A DNA stretch of 64,000 nt from DAOMNN01 sp035443825 (GCA_035443825.1 DAOMNN010000003.1:1-64000); one strand, 5' to 3'. Counted from the stretch's first letter, positions 28,906 through 38,275 are shown. Translations and numbers: made by a program. Notes: generated from the sequence alone by a model not told the origin.

Positions 28906-29607
28906 ATGCAAACGCCTCAAGCTCGCCACTTTGCGCTCGTCCCCGCCGCCGGATCCGGCAGCCGGATGGGTGCGCAGGTGCCCAAGCAGTATCTCCCGCT
29001 GCTCGGCAGGCCCCTCATCCATCATGCCCTGTCGGTGCTTTGCGGGCTTGCGGAAATCGACAGGGTCTTCGTGGTGTTGTCGGTCGGCGACGCCGAGTGG
29101 CGGCGTCACGACTGGTCCGGACTTGGACCGAAGCTCGTGCCCCTGTTCTGCGGCGGGCCGACACGCGCCGACTCGGTGCTGGCGGGATTGCGCGCCATCT
29201 CGGCGGAAGCCTCCCAGTCCGACTGGGTGCTCGTCCACGATGCGGCGCGGCCGTGTATCGCGCCCTGGCATGTCGAGAAGCTCATCCGTGAGCTTGCGCG
29301 CGAGGAGGTGGGCGGACTTCTCGCCGTGCCCGTCGCGGATACGCTCAAGCGTGCCGACGAACGCCGCCACGTGCTGCAGACCGTTCCGCGCGAAAGCCTG
29401 TGGCAGGCGCAGACTCCGCAGATGTTTCGCTACGTGATGCTGAGAAGGGCGCTGGAAGCCGCGTCGGAGGTAACCGACGAATCCAGTGCGATCGAAGCGG
29501 CCGGGCTGCATCCACGGCTGATCGAGGGCGATGCGACCAATCTCAAGGTAACCTTGCCGCTCGACCTGCACCTCGCGGAATGGATTCTTCGCAACAGGGA
29601 CGCATGA
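28906..29607 (+). CDS. ispD: 2-C-methyl-D-erythritol 4-phosphate cytidylyltransferase
   Basis: A 233-residue MEP-pathway enzyme making CDP-methylerythritol from MEP and CTP for isoprenoid synthesis. The nucleotide-binding start ALVPAAGSGSRMGAQVPKQY (about 10-29) has the conserved Gly-rich loop, Arg and Lys. VLVHDAARPCI and the C-terminal EGDATNLKVTLPLDL are also diagnostic. ATG 28906 fits the family's start. ispF begins 1 bp after the stop and thpR overlaps ispF, so ispD-ispF-thpR is one operon. Confidence 0.95.
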   Translation: MQTPQARHFALVPAAGSGSRMGAQVPKQYLPLLGRPLIHHALSVLCGLAEIDRVFVVLSVGDAEWRRHDWSGLGPKLVPLFCGGPTRADSVLAGLRAISAEASQSDWVLVHDAARPCIAPWHVEKLIRELAREEVGGLLAVPVADTLKRADERRHVLQTVPRESLWQAQTPQMFRYVMLRRALEAASEVTDESSAIEAAGLHPRLIEGDATNLKVTLPLDLHLAEWILRNRDA

Positions 29608-29608
29608 C

Positions 29609-30109
29609 ATGTCTACACCATTTCGCATCGGTCAGGGTTTCGACGTTCACGCGCTGGTGCGGGGGCGTCCGCTGATCATCGGCGGCGTGACGATTCCGTT
29701 CGACTTTGGCCTGCTGGGGCACTCCGATGCCGACGTGTTGCTCCACGCGCTCACCGACGCCTTGCTCGGCGCCGCCGGACTGGGCGACATCGGGCGACTC
29801 TTTCCGGATACCGATTCGGCGAATGCCGGGGCCGACAGCCGGGTGCTGCTGCGCAGCGCATTCGAGCTTGTTCGCGGTGCCGGCTGGGAAGTGGCCAACG
29901 TCGACGCCACGGTGATCTGCCAGGCACCGAAGATTCTCCCGCATGTGCCCTCGATGGCCGGAAACATCGCTGCCGACCTTGCGATCGACGTCGATGCCGT
30001 CAACATCAAGGGCAAGACGACGGAGAAGCTGGGGTTCACCGGACGTGGCGAGGGGATCGCCGCCCAGGTCGTCGTGCTGCTCGCCCGAAGCCGAAGTGAC
30101 AACAGCTGA
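29609..30109 (+). CDS. ispF: 2-C-methyl-D-erythritol 2,4-cyclodiphosphate synthase
   Basis: A 166-residue enzyme cyclising CDP-methylerythritol 2-phosphate in the MEP pathway, normally a trimer. The metal ligands are Asp12, His14 (GFDVH) and His46 in LLGHSDADVLLHALTDALLG. IKGKTTEKLGFTGRGEGIAAQ is the conserved C-terminal signature. The length is typical. Only one base separates it from ispD. Confidence 0.96.
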   Translation: MSTPFRIGQGFDVHALVRGRPLIIGGVTIPFDFGLLGHSDADVLLHALTDALLGAAGLGDIGRLFPDTDSANAGADSRVLLRSAFELVRGAGWEVANVDATVICQAPKILPHVPSMAGNIAADLAIDVDAVNIKGKTTEKLGFTGRGEGIAAQVVVLLARSRSDNS

Positions 30110-30641
30110 GCCGGGGTCCGAACGGCTGCGAGTGTTCTTCGCTCTGTGGCCGGCCGCCACCGTCGCGCGCCGGCTCCATGCACTGGCACGGACCCTGCAG
30201 CGTGAGTGTGGCGGCCGCACGATGCGCACCGAGACCCTGCATCTGACCCTCGCGTTTCTCGGCGACCAGACGCCCGAACGGGTTGGCGAATCTGTCGAGA
30301 TCGCCAGGCGCATCGAGTTTGCACCCTTTACATTGAGGATGGATACGGTCGGATGCTGGATGCACAACCACATCGTGTGGGCCGGCTGCACCGTACCCCC
30401 ACCCGAACTCGCTGCGCTTGCCGCGAGCCTGGAGGCCGAGCTCGGGGCTGCACGTTTCCCGCTCGACAAGCGCGACTTCGCGCCTCACATGACCCTCGTA
30501 CGCAATGCGCTCCGGCGACCTGCGCCGAGACCGTTCGACGCGGTCTCCTGGGACGTCGGCGAACTGGTGCTGGTGGTTTCGCAGCGCAAGTCAGACGGCG
30601 CGCACTACCGCGTACTGGAACGTCGGGCTGCCAAGAAGTGA
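30096..30641 (+). CDS. thpR: RNA 2',3'-cyclic phosphodiesterase (ThpR/LigT)
   Basis: A 181-residue member of the 2H phosphoesterase family. The two catalytic motifs are HLTL (His49) and HMTL (His131), correctly spaced, with the family start RLRVFFALWPA. It opens 2',3'-cyclic phosphates at RNA ends and was first noted as a 2'-5' RNA ligase. I place the start at GTG 30096, inside the end of ispF (14-bp overlap), because the conserved domain begins ten residues later and no ATG suits. It is the third gene of the ispD operon. Confidence 0.88.
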   Translation: MTTAEPGSERLRVFFALWPAATVARRLHALARTLQRECGGRTMRTETLHLTLAFLGDQTPERVGESVEIARRIEFAPFTLRMDTVGCWMHNHIVWAGCTVPPPELAALAASLEAELGAARFPLDKRDFAPHMTLVRNALRRPAPRPFDAVSWDVGELVLVVSQRKSDGAHYRVLERRAAKK

Positions 30642-30642
30642 A

Positions 30643-30662
30643 ACGGGGCGTTTCCGCCCCGT
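30643..30662. terminator. Hairpin between convergent genes, possible terminator
   Basis: A perfect 8-bp stem ACGGGGCG/CGCCCCGT surrounds a TTTC loop right after the thpR stop. No T-run follows on either strand. It probably ends or slows transcription from both directions. Confidence 0.5.
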
Positions 30663-30688
30663 CCTGATCAGTCGCTTTCAGCCCGCCC

Positions 30689-31129
30689 TCAAAGGTACAT
30701 GCAGGAAGCCAGACGTTCCTTGAGTTGCGGCTCGGGCGACTTGGTGTAGTCCTTCTCGAACCGGTCGGTGATCAGCAGGCTGGTGGTGTGATCGAGTACC
30801 GAGTTCAGCATGCCCATGAAACCGGGTGGGGCGAACACGATTGCGCGTTCGTAGGCGTTCTGGGTGCGCCCGGCATACAGCTCCTGCGCCAGTTCCTGCG
30901 CAAATACCTTCGCTTCGTGATCCTTCGGGATGGTCTGGGGTTGGCGGGCGCCCTGACCGTTGCCTACGGAAGCCATGCTTCCGGGTCGGTCGGTGACAAG
31001 TTCGGAATTCTTCAGACGGCTTTCAGGGTGGATCAGCTCCTTGACCAGCTTCAATCCCTTGTTGGGGCCAAGATTTTCGTAAAGCTTGGCAAGACTGGCG
31101 TTGGCAACCAGAATCCAGGTAATAGCCAT
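30689..31129 (-). CDS. Host_attach family protein
   Basis: A 146-residue soluble protein of the Host_attach family (named from an Agrobacterium gene required for plant-cell attachment). Features are the TWILVANASLAKLYEN start, the basic/polar middle with LKNSELVTDRPGS, and an acidic-basic C-terminal half with FAQELAQELYAG and VFAPPGFMGML. The fold resembles eRF1-like/RNase H-like nucleotide-binding domains, and the real role is unclear. ATG 31129 has GGAGGT about eight bases upstream. It appears to be a single gene. Confidence 0.8.
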   Translation of the reverse strand: MAITWILVANASLAKLYENLGPNKGLKLVKELIHPESRLKNSELVTDRPGSMASVGNGQGARQPQTIPKDHEAKVFAQELAQELYAGRTQNAYERAIVFAPPGFMGMLNSVLDHTTSLLITDRFEKDYTKSPEPQLKERLASCMYL

Positions 31130-31435
31130 GATGTACCTCCGAGCAATTGGAAACGAGGAAAGTCGTCGCCCCGATGGCTTGTGGCCGGCAGACCGTTTCA
31201 CCAGGCAAGGACGACCTCTGCAGTTGCGCCGGCACTTGGTGAGTGCCGCGCACTGCCGATTGCCATGCTTTCACGACGCCGGGGACGGTGGGCTTCCCGC
31301 TGACTGAAGCAGCCCTCCAAGCTTAGACGCGACCGATTGCCGCCGCAATCGGCTGCGGTTCCGCATGGTGGGATCGGCGTCGCGAAGCACCATGCGGCGC
31401 GGGTTTGCGCGTGCAACGGATGATGTAACGGTCGA
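31130..31435. other. Intergenic region with two inverted repeats
   Basis: About 306 bp. It contains CCGATTGC (31333-31340)/GCAATCGG (31345-31352) with a 4-base loop, and CCGCATGGTG (31361-31370)/CACCATGCGG (31388-31397) with a 17-base spacer. Both lie downstream of the leftward flavodoxin gene and upstream of the Host_attach gene, so they may act as terminator structures or as an operator. No T-run follows either. No gene is convincing here. Confidence 0.5.
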
Positions 31436-31900
31436 TCAGAACACGCCCAGCGCGATCCCGCTTGCCATTGCTTCCCCGAGTTCATCGCAGTTTGCGATCG
31501 CAGCGTCGCCGATCGGGCCGCGCACGATGACGGGTTCTGCCGCCAGTTTCCACCCGTAGCCCGCAGCAATCCGTGCCACCTCGCGGACGGCGCCGCTGCC
31601 GTCGTTGCCGGCGCTGACGAACAGTGCATAGGGGAGCCCCGTGAGCTTGCCTTCGCACGGGTAGTAGGTGCGGTCGAAGAAGTCCTTGAGTGCGCCCGAC
31701 ATGTAGCCGAAATTCTCGGGTGTACCCAGAATCAGGCCATCGCAATCCAGCAACTCGCTCGTACCTGCATCGGCGGCACGAAGCATGCGTGAGTCGACTT
31801 CGTCGACGCGGCGGCAACCTGACATCACGGCATCGGCAAGTCTGGCCGTGTTTCCGGACTGGCTGTGATAGACGATGAGCAGATGCTTGCGCGCCTTCAT
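31436..31900 (-). CDS. Flavodoxin/NADPH-dependent FMN reductase-like protein
   Basis: A 154-residue flavodoxin-fold protein. The phosphate-binding loop is HSQSGNTARLADAV (about 12-25), followed by LILGTPENFGYMSGALKDFFDR, which contacts the FMN ring in WrbA-like proteins. It likely binds FMN and transfers electrons; the partner is unknown. ATG 31900 overlaps the mtfA stop (ATGA, 31897-31900), so it is coupled to mtfA. Confidence 0.8.
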   Translation of the reverse strand: MKARKHLLIVYHSQSGNTARLADAVMSGCRRVDEVDSRMLRAADAGTSELLDCDGLILGTPENFGYMSGALKDFFDRTYYPCEGKLTGLPYALFVSAGNDGSGAVREVARIAAGYGWKLAAEPVIVRGPIGDAAIANCDELGEAMASGIALGVF

Positions 31901-32730
31901 GGATTCCGACCGTCGGGGCGAGGACTTTCCGATTCGACGCCGTCCGGCGAACCGGGTTCGCCCAGGCATCGTCGTTCGCCCTTCGCCGGGTCGGTCCGAT
32001 AGAACTGTCTGAGTTGCTCGTACACACCGGGATAGGCATGCGCCAACGCCAGCGGTGTCTCGAAAAAGGCTTCGGAAGCGACCGCGAAGAACTCAGCCGG
32101 ATGTTCTGCCGCGTAAGGATCGAGCGGCGTCGGCAGATCCGCGTCGACCAGGTCGCAGAAGTGTTGGTACGAAGCGGTGAACACGCGGGCCCACTCATGT
32201 ACGGACATGCCGGAAGGCAAGGGCGGAAATCCGTCGGCTTCGCCGTTGGCCATGTCCAGCTTGTGCGCGAACTCATGGATGACGACATTGGCCCCCTGCG
32301 GCAGCGGCGTGTCCTCGTGCCAGGAGATGACCACCGGGCCGTGTTCCCAGGCCTCGCCCAGCACGGTATCGTCGAACTCATGCACGACGCCGTCCTCGTC
32401 CATCTGCTTGCGCGGGATTATGAAGTCTCCCGGATAGACGATGACCCCGACCCACCCGGCGTAACTGCCCAGCCCGCGGTGCAGGATGGGCAGGCAGGCC
32501 TGCAGCGCGACCGCAAGCATCATCTCGTCCGTGAGCACCAGTTCGTGGGCGCCATGGAACTGCTTTTCGGCCAGAAATCCGCGTGCAAGCTCGCGCAGCC
32601 TTGCCCGCTCGTCGGGCTGCAGGAATTCGAGGAAGGGCAGGCCGGCCTCCACGTGATTCCACATCGGTTCCGGAACCTTCACGTCGTCCGCGTTGCGCCC
32701 GAAGGGCAAGTTGCGCAGGAAGTCAAACAT
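31897..32730 (-). CDS. mtfA: MtfA-type zinc peptidase (M90 family)
   Basis: A 277-residue M90 peptidase. The zinc motif HEFAHKLD has His152, Glu153 and His156, and the region EHPAEFFAVASEAFFETP supplies the further conserved Glu. In E. coli MtfA binds the glucose-PTS repressor Mlc and has aminopeptidase activity; whether Mlc exists in this organism is not seen. ATG 32730 overlaps the end of the EamA gene by 8 bp, and the stop overlaps the flavodoxin start by 4 bp. The C-terminal 30 residues are polar and poorly conserved. Confidence 0.92.
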   Translation of the reverse strand: MFDFLRNLPFGRNADDVKVPEPMWNHVEAGLPFLEFLQPDERARLRELARGFLAEKQFHGAHELVLTDEMMLAVALQACLPILHRGLGSYAGWVGVIVYPGDFIIPRKQMDEDGVVHEFDDTVLGEAWEHGPVVISWHEDTPLPQGANVVIHEFAHKLDMANGEADGFPPLPSGMSVHEWARVFTASYQHFCDLVDADLPTPLDPYAAEHPAEFFAVASEAFFETPLALAHAYPGVYEQLRQFYRTDPAKGERRCLGEPGSPDGVESESPRPDGRNP

Positions 32731-33622
32731 GGCGCGCTCGCGTGGTCAGAAAGATGCCGCCGAACACCATCAGGATGCCGACGATGTGAAACCAGAGCGG
32801 GCGTTCGCCAAGAAAGACGATTGCCAGCAGGGTGCCGAATACCGGCATGAGGTGGATGAACAAGGAACCCCGGCTGGGTCCGACCACGCCGATCGCGGCA
32901 TTGTAGAAAACGTAGCCGAGAAAACCGGGGAAGATCCCAATGTAGACAATCGCAACGAGTGTTGCGGCAGACATCTCGATGCCGCGCCCGGTGCTCAGCT
33001 CCCAGGCGTAGACCGGGGCCAGGGCGACGAGACCGACCGCGGTGAACACGGCCAGCATGAGCATCGGGTGCATCCCCTTGGGGCGCCATTGGAGTCCCAC
33101 CGTGTACAGGCCCCAGGTCAGCACCGCCAGCAGCATCCACAGATCACCCGAATTGAGGCGAAATCCGAGCAGGACTTCGAGCTTGCCTCGCGCGACGATG
33201 GTCATGACCCCGCACAGGGAGAGCAGCGCACCGATCAGTTCGATACGGCTCAGTCGCTTGCCGAGCAGCAGGAACGCGAAGACCATCGTCGCGACGGGAA
33301 TGAAGGAGTTGAGCATCGTCGCATTGGTCGCGGTCGTCGACTGCAAGGCGATATACACGAAGGTGTTGTAGCCCCCCACGCTGAGCAGGCCGAGAACGGT
33401 CAGGGGCACCCACGCCGTCCTCACCTGGGGCCACTGGCTCCGCAGATGGGGCAGGGCGAACGGCACGACGAGCAACAGTGCGATCGTCCATCTCCAGAAC
33501 GCCAGGGCAATTGGCGGGACGGCTTCATGCACGCCGCGACCGACGACCATGTTGCCGGACCAGAACAGCACGGTGAGGATCAGCAGCAGATAGGGATTGG
33601 GGGTGGGAAAGGAGCGCTTCAT
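32723..33622 (-). CDS. EamA/DMT family transporter
   Basis: A 299-residue inner-membrane protein with two EamA repeats (about residues 8-140 and 150-290) and ten hydrophobic helices. The segments LFWSGNMVVGRGVHE and VGPSRGSLFIHLMPVFGTLLA are family hallmarks. It is probably a metabolite exporter; the substrate is unknown. ATG 33622 starts MKRSFPTPNP and precedes the first helix by a few residues; the open frame upstream is not protein-like. It is the first gene of an overlapping EamA-mtfA-flavodoxin operon. Confidence 0.87.
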   Translation of the reverse strand: MKRSFPTPNPYLLLILTVLFWSGNMVVGRGVHEAVPPIALAFWRWTIALLLVVPFALPHLRSQWPQVRTAWVPLTVLGLLSVGGYNTFVYIALQSTTATNATMLNSFIPVATMVFAFLLLGKRLSRIELIGALLSLCGVMTIVARGKLEVLLGFRLNSGDLWMLLAVLTWGLYTVGLQWRPKGMHPMLMLAVFTAVGLVALAPVYAWELSTGRGIEMSAATLVAIVYIGIFPGFLGYVFYNAAIGVVGPSRGSLFIHLMPVFGTLLAIVFLGERPLWFHIVGILMVFGGIFLTTRARHV

Positions 33623-33737
33623 CGGGTGTTCCGCTTTTCGTTTGCATCGATCATCGCACATCGTCATGCGTGTTGCAGTGTCCGCACCCGCACGGACCTG
33701 CCGGATGGGTGCGAGCAGGTTGTGGGATAATTCCGTC

Positions 33738-35939
33738 ATGGTTTCCGTCACGCATGCCATTTCCGCGGATCACGCCGCAGCACCCCTGGATCTCCTCGCC
33801 GACGGCCTTGCGGGCGAGGATCGGGAGCGGCTGAAAGACGCGCTCGCGATAGCCGAGGAGGCCTATGAAGGCCACGTACTGGGAACCGGCGAGTCGGTGT
33901 GGACGCACGCACTGGGGATGGGGCTGATCTGCGCCTCCTTGCGTCTGGACGCTCACAGTCGAATCGCCGCGATCCTGTTCGCGGCAGGTGAATATGTCGA
34001 CGATGCGGCGGATATGCTCGCCGAACGCTTTGGCGCGGAAGTCGCGGGTCTGGTTGACGGCCTACGCAAGCTCAATGGCCTGAGACTGCTCACACGCATG
34101 ACCGCCCGTGCCACCGCGCCCGAAGTGCGCGCCCAGACAGAGGTGCTGCGCAAGATGCTGCTCGCGATGGTGGCCGACATCCGCGTCGTGCTGCTTCGTC
34201 TTGCGTCGCGTACGCAGACCTTGCGCTACTTCACCGAGCATGCCGCGGATCTTCGCGTCGACATGGCGCGCGAAAGCCTCGACCTCTACGCTCCGCTCGC
34301 GAACCGCCTCGGCGTGTGGCAACTGAAATGGGAGCTGGAGGATCTGTCCTTCCGGTTCCTCGAGCCCGAAACCTACAAGCGCATCGCGAAGATGCTCGAC
34401 GAGCGGCGTTCCGAACGCGAGGCATTCATCCGCGATGCGATCGCGAAGCTAGGGCGTGAACTGGCATCGGCGGGGCTCACAGCCGAGGTGCAGGGCCGTC
34501 CGAAGCACATTTACAGCATCTATAACAAGATGCGTTCCAAGAAGCTCGACTTCTCGCGCGTCTATGACATCCGCGCGCTGCGGGTGCTGGTCGAGCGGGT
34601 CGAGGATTGCTACACGGTCCTCGACATCGTCAATCGCCTGTGGCAGCCGATCCCGGACGAGTACGACGACTACATCAGCAAGCCGAAGGGCAACAACTAC
34701 CAGTCGCTGCACACGGCCGTCGTCGCCGGGGACGGGCGTGCACTCGAAGTGCAGATTCGTACCCGCGAGATGCACCGTCATGCCGAACTCGGCGTCGCAG
34801 CGCACTGGCGGTACAAGGAAGGAAGCAGCGCAGCCGGAAGTTCGTACGACGACAAGATCGCCCTCCTGCGAAGCCTGCTTTCATGGCGAGACGAAGTCGC
34901 CGATTCCGCCGACTGGGTCGAGCAGTTTCGTCAGGCTTCACTCGACGATACGATCTACCTCCTGACGCCGCAGGGGCGCGTGATCGACCTCCCGCGAGGC
35001 GGGACGCCGGTGGACTTCGCCTACCGCCTGCATACGGATGTCGGGCACCACTGTCGCGGGGCCAAGGTTGATGGCCACCTCGTGCCGCTGAACACGCGCC
35101 TCGAAAACGGCCAGACCGTCGAGATCGTCACCGTGAAGGAGGGTGGGCCGTCGCGCGACTGGCTCAACCCCCAGCTCGGCTACGTCGCGACGAATCGCGC
35201 ACGCAACAAGATCAGGCAGTACTTCGGCCAGCAGGAAGAAGCCGAACTGCACGCGCGGGGACGCGCCCAGGTGACGAAAGAGCTGCAGCGCGAAGGCCAG
35301 ACGCAGGCGAATATCGACGACCTTGCGGGCAAGCTCGGCTTTCGCAATGCCGATGCAATGTTCGTCGCAGCCGGCCGGGGAGAGGTCGGGCCGCGCGCGA
35401 TCCAGAACGCACTTCGCGAAGTGCCTCTCGAAACGGTGCCGGCCGAGCCCGAGATCATCGTGCGGCGCAGCCGCGCCGGAGACAGCAGCGACAAGATTCT
35501 GTTGGCTGGCGTCGGCAAATTGATGACTTCACTTGGCCGCTGCTGCAAGCCCGCTCCGCCCGACCCGATTCAGGGCTTCGTGACCAAAGGCCGGGGCGTC
35601 TCGATTCACCGCGTCGACTGCCCGGACTTCCACCGGCTCGTCGCACGTCAGCCGGAACGGGTGATCGATGCCGAATGGGGCGAGCAGGCCTTCGACAGCA
35701 CACGCTCGGTATTCCCGGTAGACATCGAAGTCGAAGCAGCCGATCGTCAGTGTCTTCTGCGTGACATTTCGGAAGTTCTGTCGCGCGAGAAGATCAACGT
35801 GATCGCGGTCAACACGCAAACCAGAAAGGGAAGGGCATTGATGCGCTTCACGCTGGAAGTCAGCGGCGCCGAGCAGATCCGGCGCGCCACGACCCTGATC
35901 CGCGAACTTCCGGATATCGTCGACGCCCGCCGCAAATAG
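33738..35939 (+). CDS. relA: GTP pyrophosphokinase RelA
   Basis: A 733-residue Rel protein making (p)ppGpp when uncharged tRNA reaches ribosomes. In the N-terminal domain the hydrolase HD motif is lost: where SpoT has ALLHD this protein reads AILFAAGEY. The synthetase domain has GRPKHIYSIYNKM, the EYDD motif typical of monofunctional RelA, and KPKGNNYQSLHTAVV. TGS (about 395-455, DTIYLLTPQGRVIDLPRG), a Cys-containing CC/ZFD region (GRCCKP) and a C-terminal ACT domain follow. It is therefore a synthetase-type enzyme. ATG 33738 is chosen from the family's start; it is convergent with ppk1. Confidence 0.95.
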   Translation: MVSVTHAISADHAAAPLDLLADGLAGEDRERLKDALAIAEEAYEGHVLGTGESVWTHALGMGLICASLRLDAHSRIAAILFAAGEYVDDAADMLAERFGAEVAGLVDGLRKLNGLRLLTRMTARATAPEVRAQTEVLRKMLLAMVADIRVVLLRLASRTQTLRYFTEHAADLRVDMARESLDLYAPLANRLGVWQLKWELEDLSFRFLEPETYKRIAKMLDERRSEREAFIRDAIAKLGRELASAGLTAEVQGRPKHIYSIYNKMRSKKLDFSRVYDIRALRVLVERVEDCYTVLDIVNRLWQPIPDEYDDYISKPKGNNYQSLHTAVVAGDGRALEVQIRTREMHRHAELGVAAHWRYKEGSSAAGSSYDDKIALLRSLLSWRDEVADSADWVEQFRQASLDDTIYLLTPQGRVIDLPRGGTPVDFAYRLHTDVGHHCRGAKVDGHLVPLNTRLENGQTVEIVTVKEGGPSRDWLNPQLGYVATNRARNKIRQYFGQQEEAELHARGRAQVTKELQREGQTQANIDDLAGKLGFRNADAMFVAAGRGEVGPRAIQNALREVPLETVPAEPEIIVRRSRAGDSSDKILLAGVGKLMTSLGRCCKPAPPDPIQGFVTKGRGVSIHRVDCPDFHRLVARQPERVIDAEWGEQAFDSTRSVFPVDIEVEAADRQCLLRDISEVLSREKINVIAVNTQTRKGRALMRFTLEVSGAEQIRRATTLIRELPDIVDARRK

Positions 35940-35962
35940 CCGAGCCCGTGAGGGGTGGGGTG

Positions 35963-38044
35963 TCAGCTCGTGCCGGCCAGATCCGACAGCAACAGGCTCT
36001 GGGCCGAACGCTTGACCCCGCGAGCGGACCTGCGCCGGTAGCGACCGTCCTCGAGCATGTCCCAGGCCTGCGTGTTGTCTGCGAGATAGGCCCGCAGCCC
36101 TTCGCGCAACACGCGGCGCTTCAGACGCGGATCGAGCACCGGAAACGCGATCTCGATGCGGCGGAAAAAGTTGCGATCCATCCAGTCGGCACTGGACAGA
36201 TAGACCTTGTCCTCGCCGCCCGCATGAAAGCAGAAGATCCGATGGTGCTCGAGAAAACGACCCACGATGGAGCGGACGCGGATGTTCTCGGACAATCCCT
36301 TGACACCGGGTTTGAGCGCGCAGGGCCCACGCACGATGAGATCGATGGACACACCCGCCTGCGATGCGGCGTAGAGGGCCTCGATGGTTTCGGGTTCGAG
36401 CAGCGCATTCACCTTCGCCAGGATGCGCCCCTTGCGTCCTGCCCGCGCGGCCTCGGCTTCGGCGTTGATCGCTGCCACCACGTTCGGCTGCAGCGTGAAC
36501 GGTGCCTGCCAAAGATGCTTGAGCGTCGTGGCGGTTCCGAGCCCGGTCAGTTGCTTGAACACCTCGGCCACGTCCTCGCCGACCTCTTCGTTGCAGGTCA
36601 GCAGTCCGAAATCGGTGTAGAAACGGGTCGTGCGCGGATGATAGTTTCCGGTACCCAGATGGACGTAGCGGCGCAGCGAGCCTTCTTCGCGCCGCACGAA
36701 CATCAGCATCTTGGCGTGGGTCTTGTATCCGAACACGCCGTAGACCACATGCACGCCGACTTCTTCGAGTCTGTTGGCCAGGGTGATGTTGGCTTCTTCG
36801 TCGAAGCGTGCCATCAGTTCCAGCACGACCGTCACCTCCTTGCCCTTCTGCGCAGCACGCGCAAGATGCTCCATCAGCACCGAATCGGTGCCGGTGCGAT
36901 AGACCGTCATCTTGATCGCGAGTACCTGTGGATCGTCAGCGGCCGACCTGAGCAGCTGGATGACGGGATTGAAGCTCTGGAACGGGTGATGGAGCAGGAT
37001 GTCCTGCTTGCGGATCGCGGCGAAGATGTCCTGCTTCTTTTCCAGCCCCTTGGGCACACCCGGCATGAACGGCGGGTAGCTCAGATCCGGGCGCGCGACC
37101 CAGTCGGGAACCTGCATCAGCCGGACCAGGTTAACGATTCCGGGAGTGCGGTACAGGTCACGCCTGGCAAGCATGAAGTGCTGCAGGAGGAAGGCCTCCA
37201 TCTTCTCCGAGCAGGTATCGGCCACTTCCAGGCGCACCGCATCGCCGAAGTGCCGCTGCTGCAACTCTCCCTTGAGCGACACGCGAAGGTTCTTGACCTC
37301 TTCCTCGTCCAGGAACAGATCCGAATTGCGCGTGACGCGGAACTGATAGCAGCCGAGAACCCTCATCCCCGAGAACAGTTGCTCGACATAGGCGTGCAGG
37401 ACGGAGGACAGAAAGACGAAGGTGTACTCGTGCTCCCCGATGTCCCTAGGCAACCGGATCACGCGCGGGAGCGCACGCGGCGCCTGGACGATCGCCGCGC
37501 CCGAGTCGCGACCAAAGGCGTCACGCCCTTCGAGCTCGATCGCGAAATTCAGGCTCTTGTTCAGTACGCGGGGGAAGGGATGGGCCGGGTCGAGCCCGAT
37601 CGGGGTAAGCACCGGACTGACTTCCCGTTCGAAGTACTCCTTGATCCACGCCCCCTGCGCGTCGGTCCACAACCCGCGCCGCAGGAAAATGATGCCCTCG
37701 GCCTCGAGTGCCGGGAGGATGTCGTCATTGAGCAATTCGTATTGTTCGGCAATGATCGAATGGACCTCCTGGCTGACCCTTTCGAGCAACTCCACGGGAG
37801 TCAATCCGTCACTACTCGCGCTGCCACTGCCCAGGCGGATCTGCTCCTTGATACCGGAGACGCGAATCTCGAAAAACTCGTCGAGGTTGCTCGACACGAT
37901 GCACAGAAAGCGCAGTCGCTCGAGCAACGGCACCTTCTTGTCGGCAGCCTGCGCCAGCACTCGCCGCTGGAACCGCAGCAGGGACAACTCCCGGTTGATG
38001 AAGTGATCGGTAGGGTAGTTCTGCAGTTTCTGTGGCGCTCTCAT
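35963..38044 (-). CDS. ppk1: Polyphosphate kinase 1
   Basis: A 693-residue enzyme that polymerises the ATP gamma-phosphate into polyphosphate. The N-terminal domain begins FINRELSLLRFQRRVLAQA, with the nucleotide-binding RFLCIVSSNLDEFFEIR next. The catalytic core has the HLGTGNYHPRTTRFYTDF region around the phosphohistidine and AKMLMFVRREEG. The C-terminal part has YLSSADWMDRNFFRRIE. ATG 38044 is preferred because AAGGGAA lies just upstream and it gives the usual length; an ATG at 38089 is possible. It diverges from ppx over about 230 bp. Confidence 0.95.
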   Translation of the reverse strand: MRAPQKLQNYPTDHFINRELSLLRFQRRVLAQAADKKVPLLERLRFLCIVSSNLDEFFEIRVSGIKEQIRLGSGSASSDGLTPVELLERVSQEVHSIIAEQYELLNDDILPALEAEGIIFLRRGLWTDAQGAWIKEYFEREVSPVLTPIGLDPAHPFPRVLNKSLNFAIELEGRDAFGRDSGAAIVQAPRALPRVIRLPRDIGEHEYTFVFLSSVLHAYVEQLFSGMRVLGCYQFRVTRNSDLFLDEEEVKNLRVSLKGELQQRHFGDAVRLEVADTCSEKMEAFLLQHFMLARRDLYRTPGIVNLVRLMQVPDWVARPDLSYPPFMPGVPKGLEKKQDIFAAIRKQDILLHHPFQSFNPVIQLLRSAADDPQVLAIKMTVYRTGTDSVLMEHLARAAQKGKEVTVVLELMARFDEEANITLANRLEEVGVHVVYGVFGYKTHAKMLMFVRREEGSLRRYVHLGTGNYHPRTTRFYTDFGLLTCNEEVGEDVAEVFKQLTGLGTATTLKHLWQAPFTLQPNVVAAINAEAEAARAGRKGRILAKVNALLEPETIEALYAASQAGVSIDLIVRGPCALKPGVKGLSENIRVRSIVGRFLEHHRIFCFHAGGEDKVYLSSADWMDRNFFRRIEIAFPVLDPRLKRRVLREGLRAYLADNTQAWDMLEDGRYRRRSARGVKRSAQSLLLSDLAGTS

Positions 38045-38198
38045 CCGTTTCCCTTGCGGCTTCTGGAAGACATCGTGTAACCGGAACATTGCGTTCTCGT
38101 GACACGGACAATCCGAATGGTTAAAGCTTACCGCAGAGTGCATCGAGACCGTTATCGGCATTGCATTCTCCGTACCGGGTGCAGCCGCTGTGCTTCGC

Positions 38199-38225
38199 TT
38201 GATACATTCGGACGAATGATAGAAT
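38199..38225 (+). promoter_or_regulatory. Candidate sigma-70 promoter of ppx
   Basis: TTGATA (38199-38204) and TAGAAT (38220-38225) are 15 bp apart. The -10 is preceded by TG at 38217-38218, an extended -10 that could offset the short spacer. It lies about 50 bp before the ppx start. Confidence 0.4.
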
Positions 38226-38275
38226 GCGCCAAATCCCGATCCCGACCGGCCCGCCCACGAGACCTGCTCCCCTAA

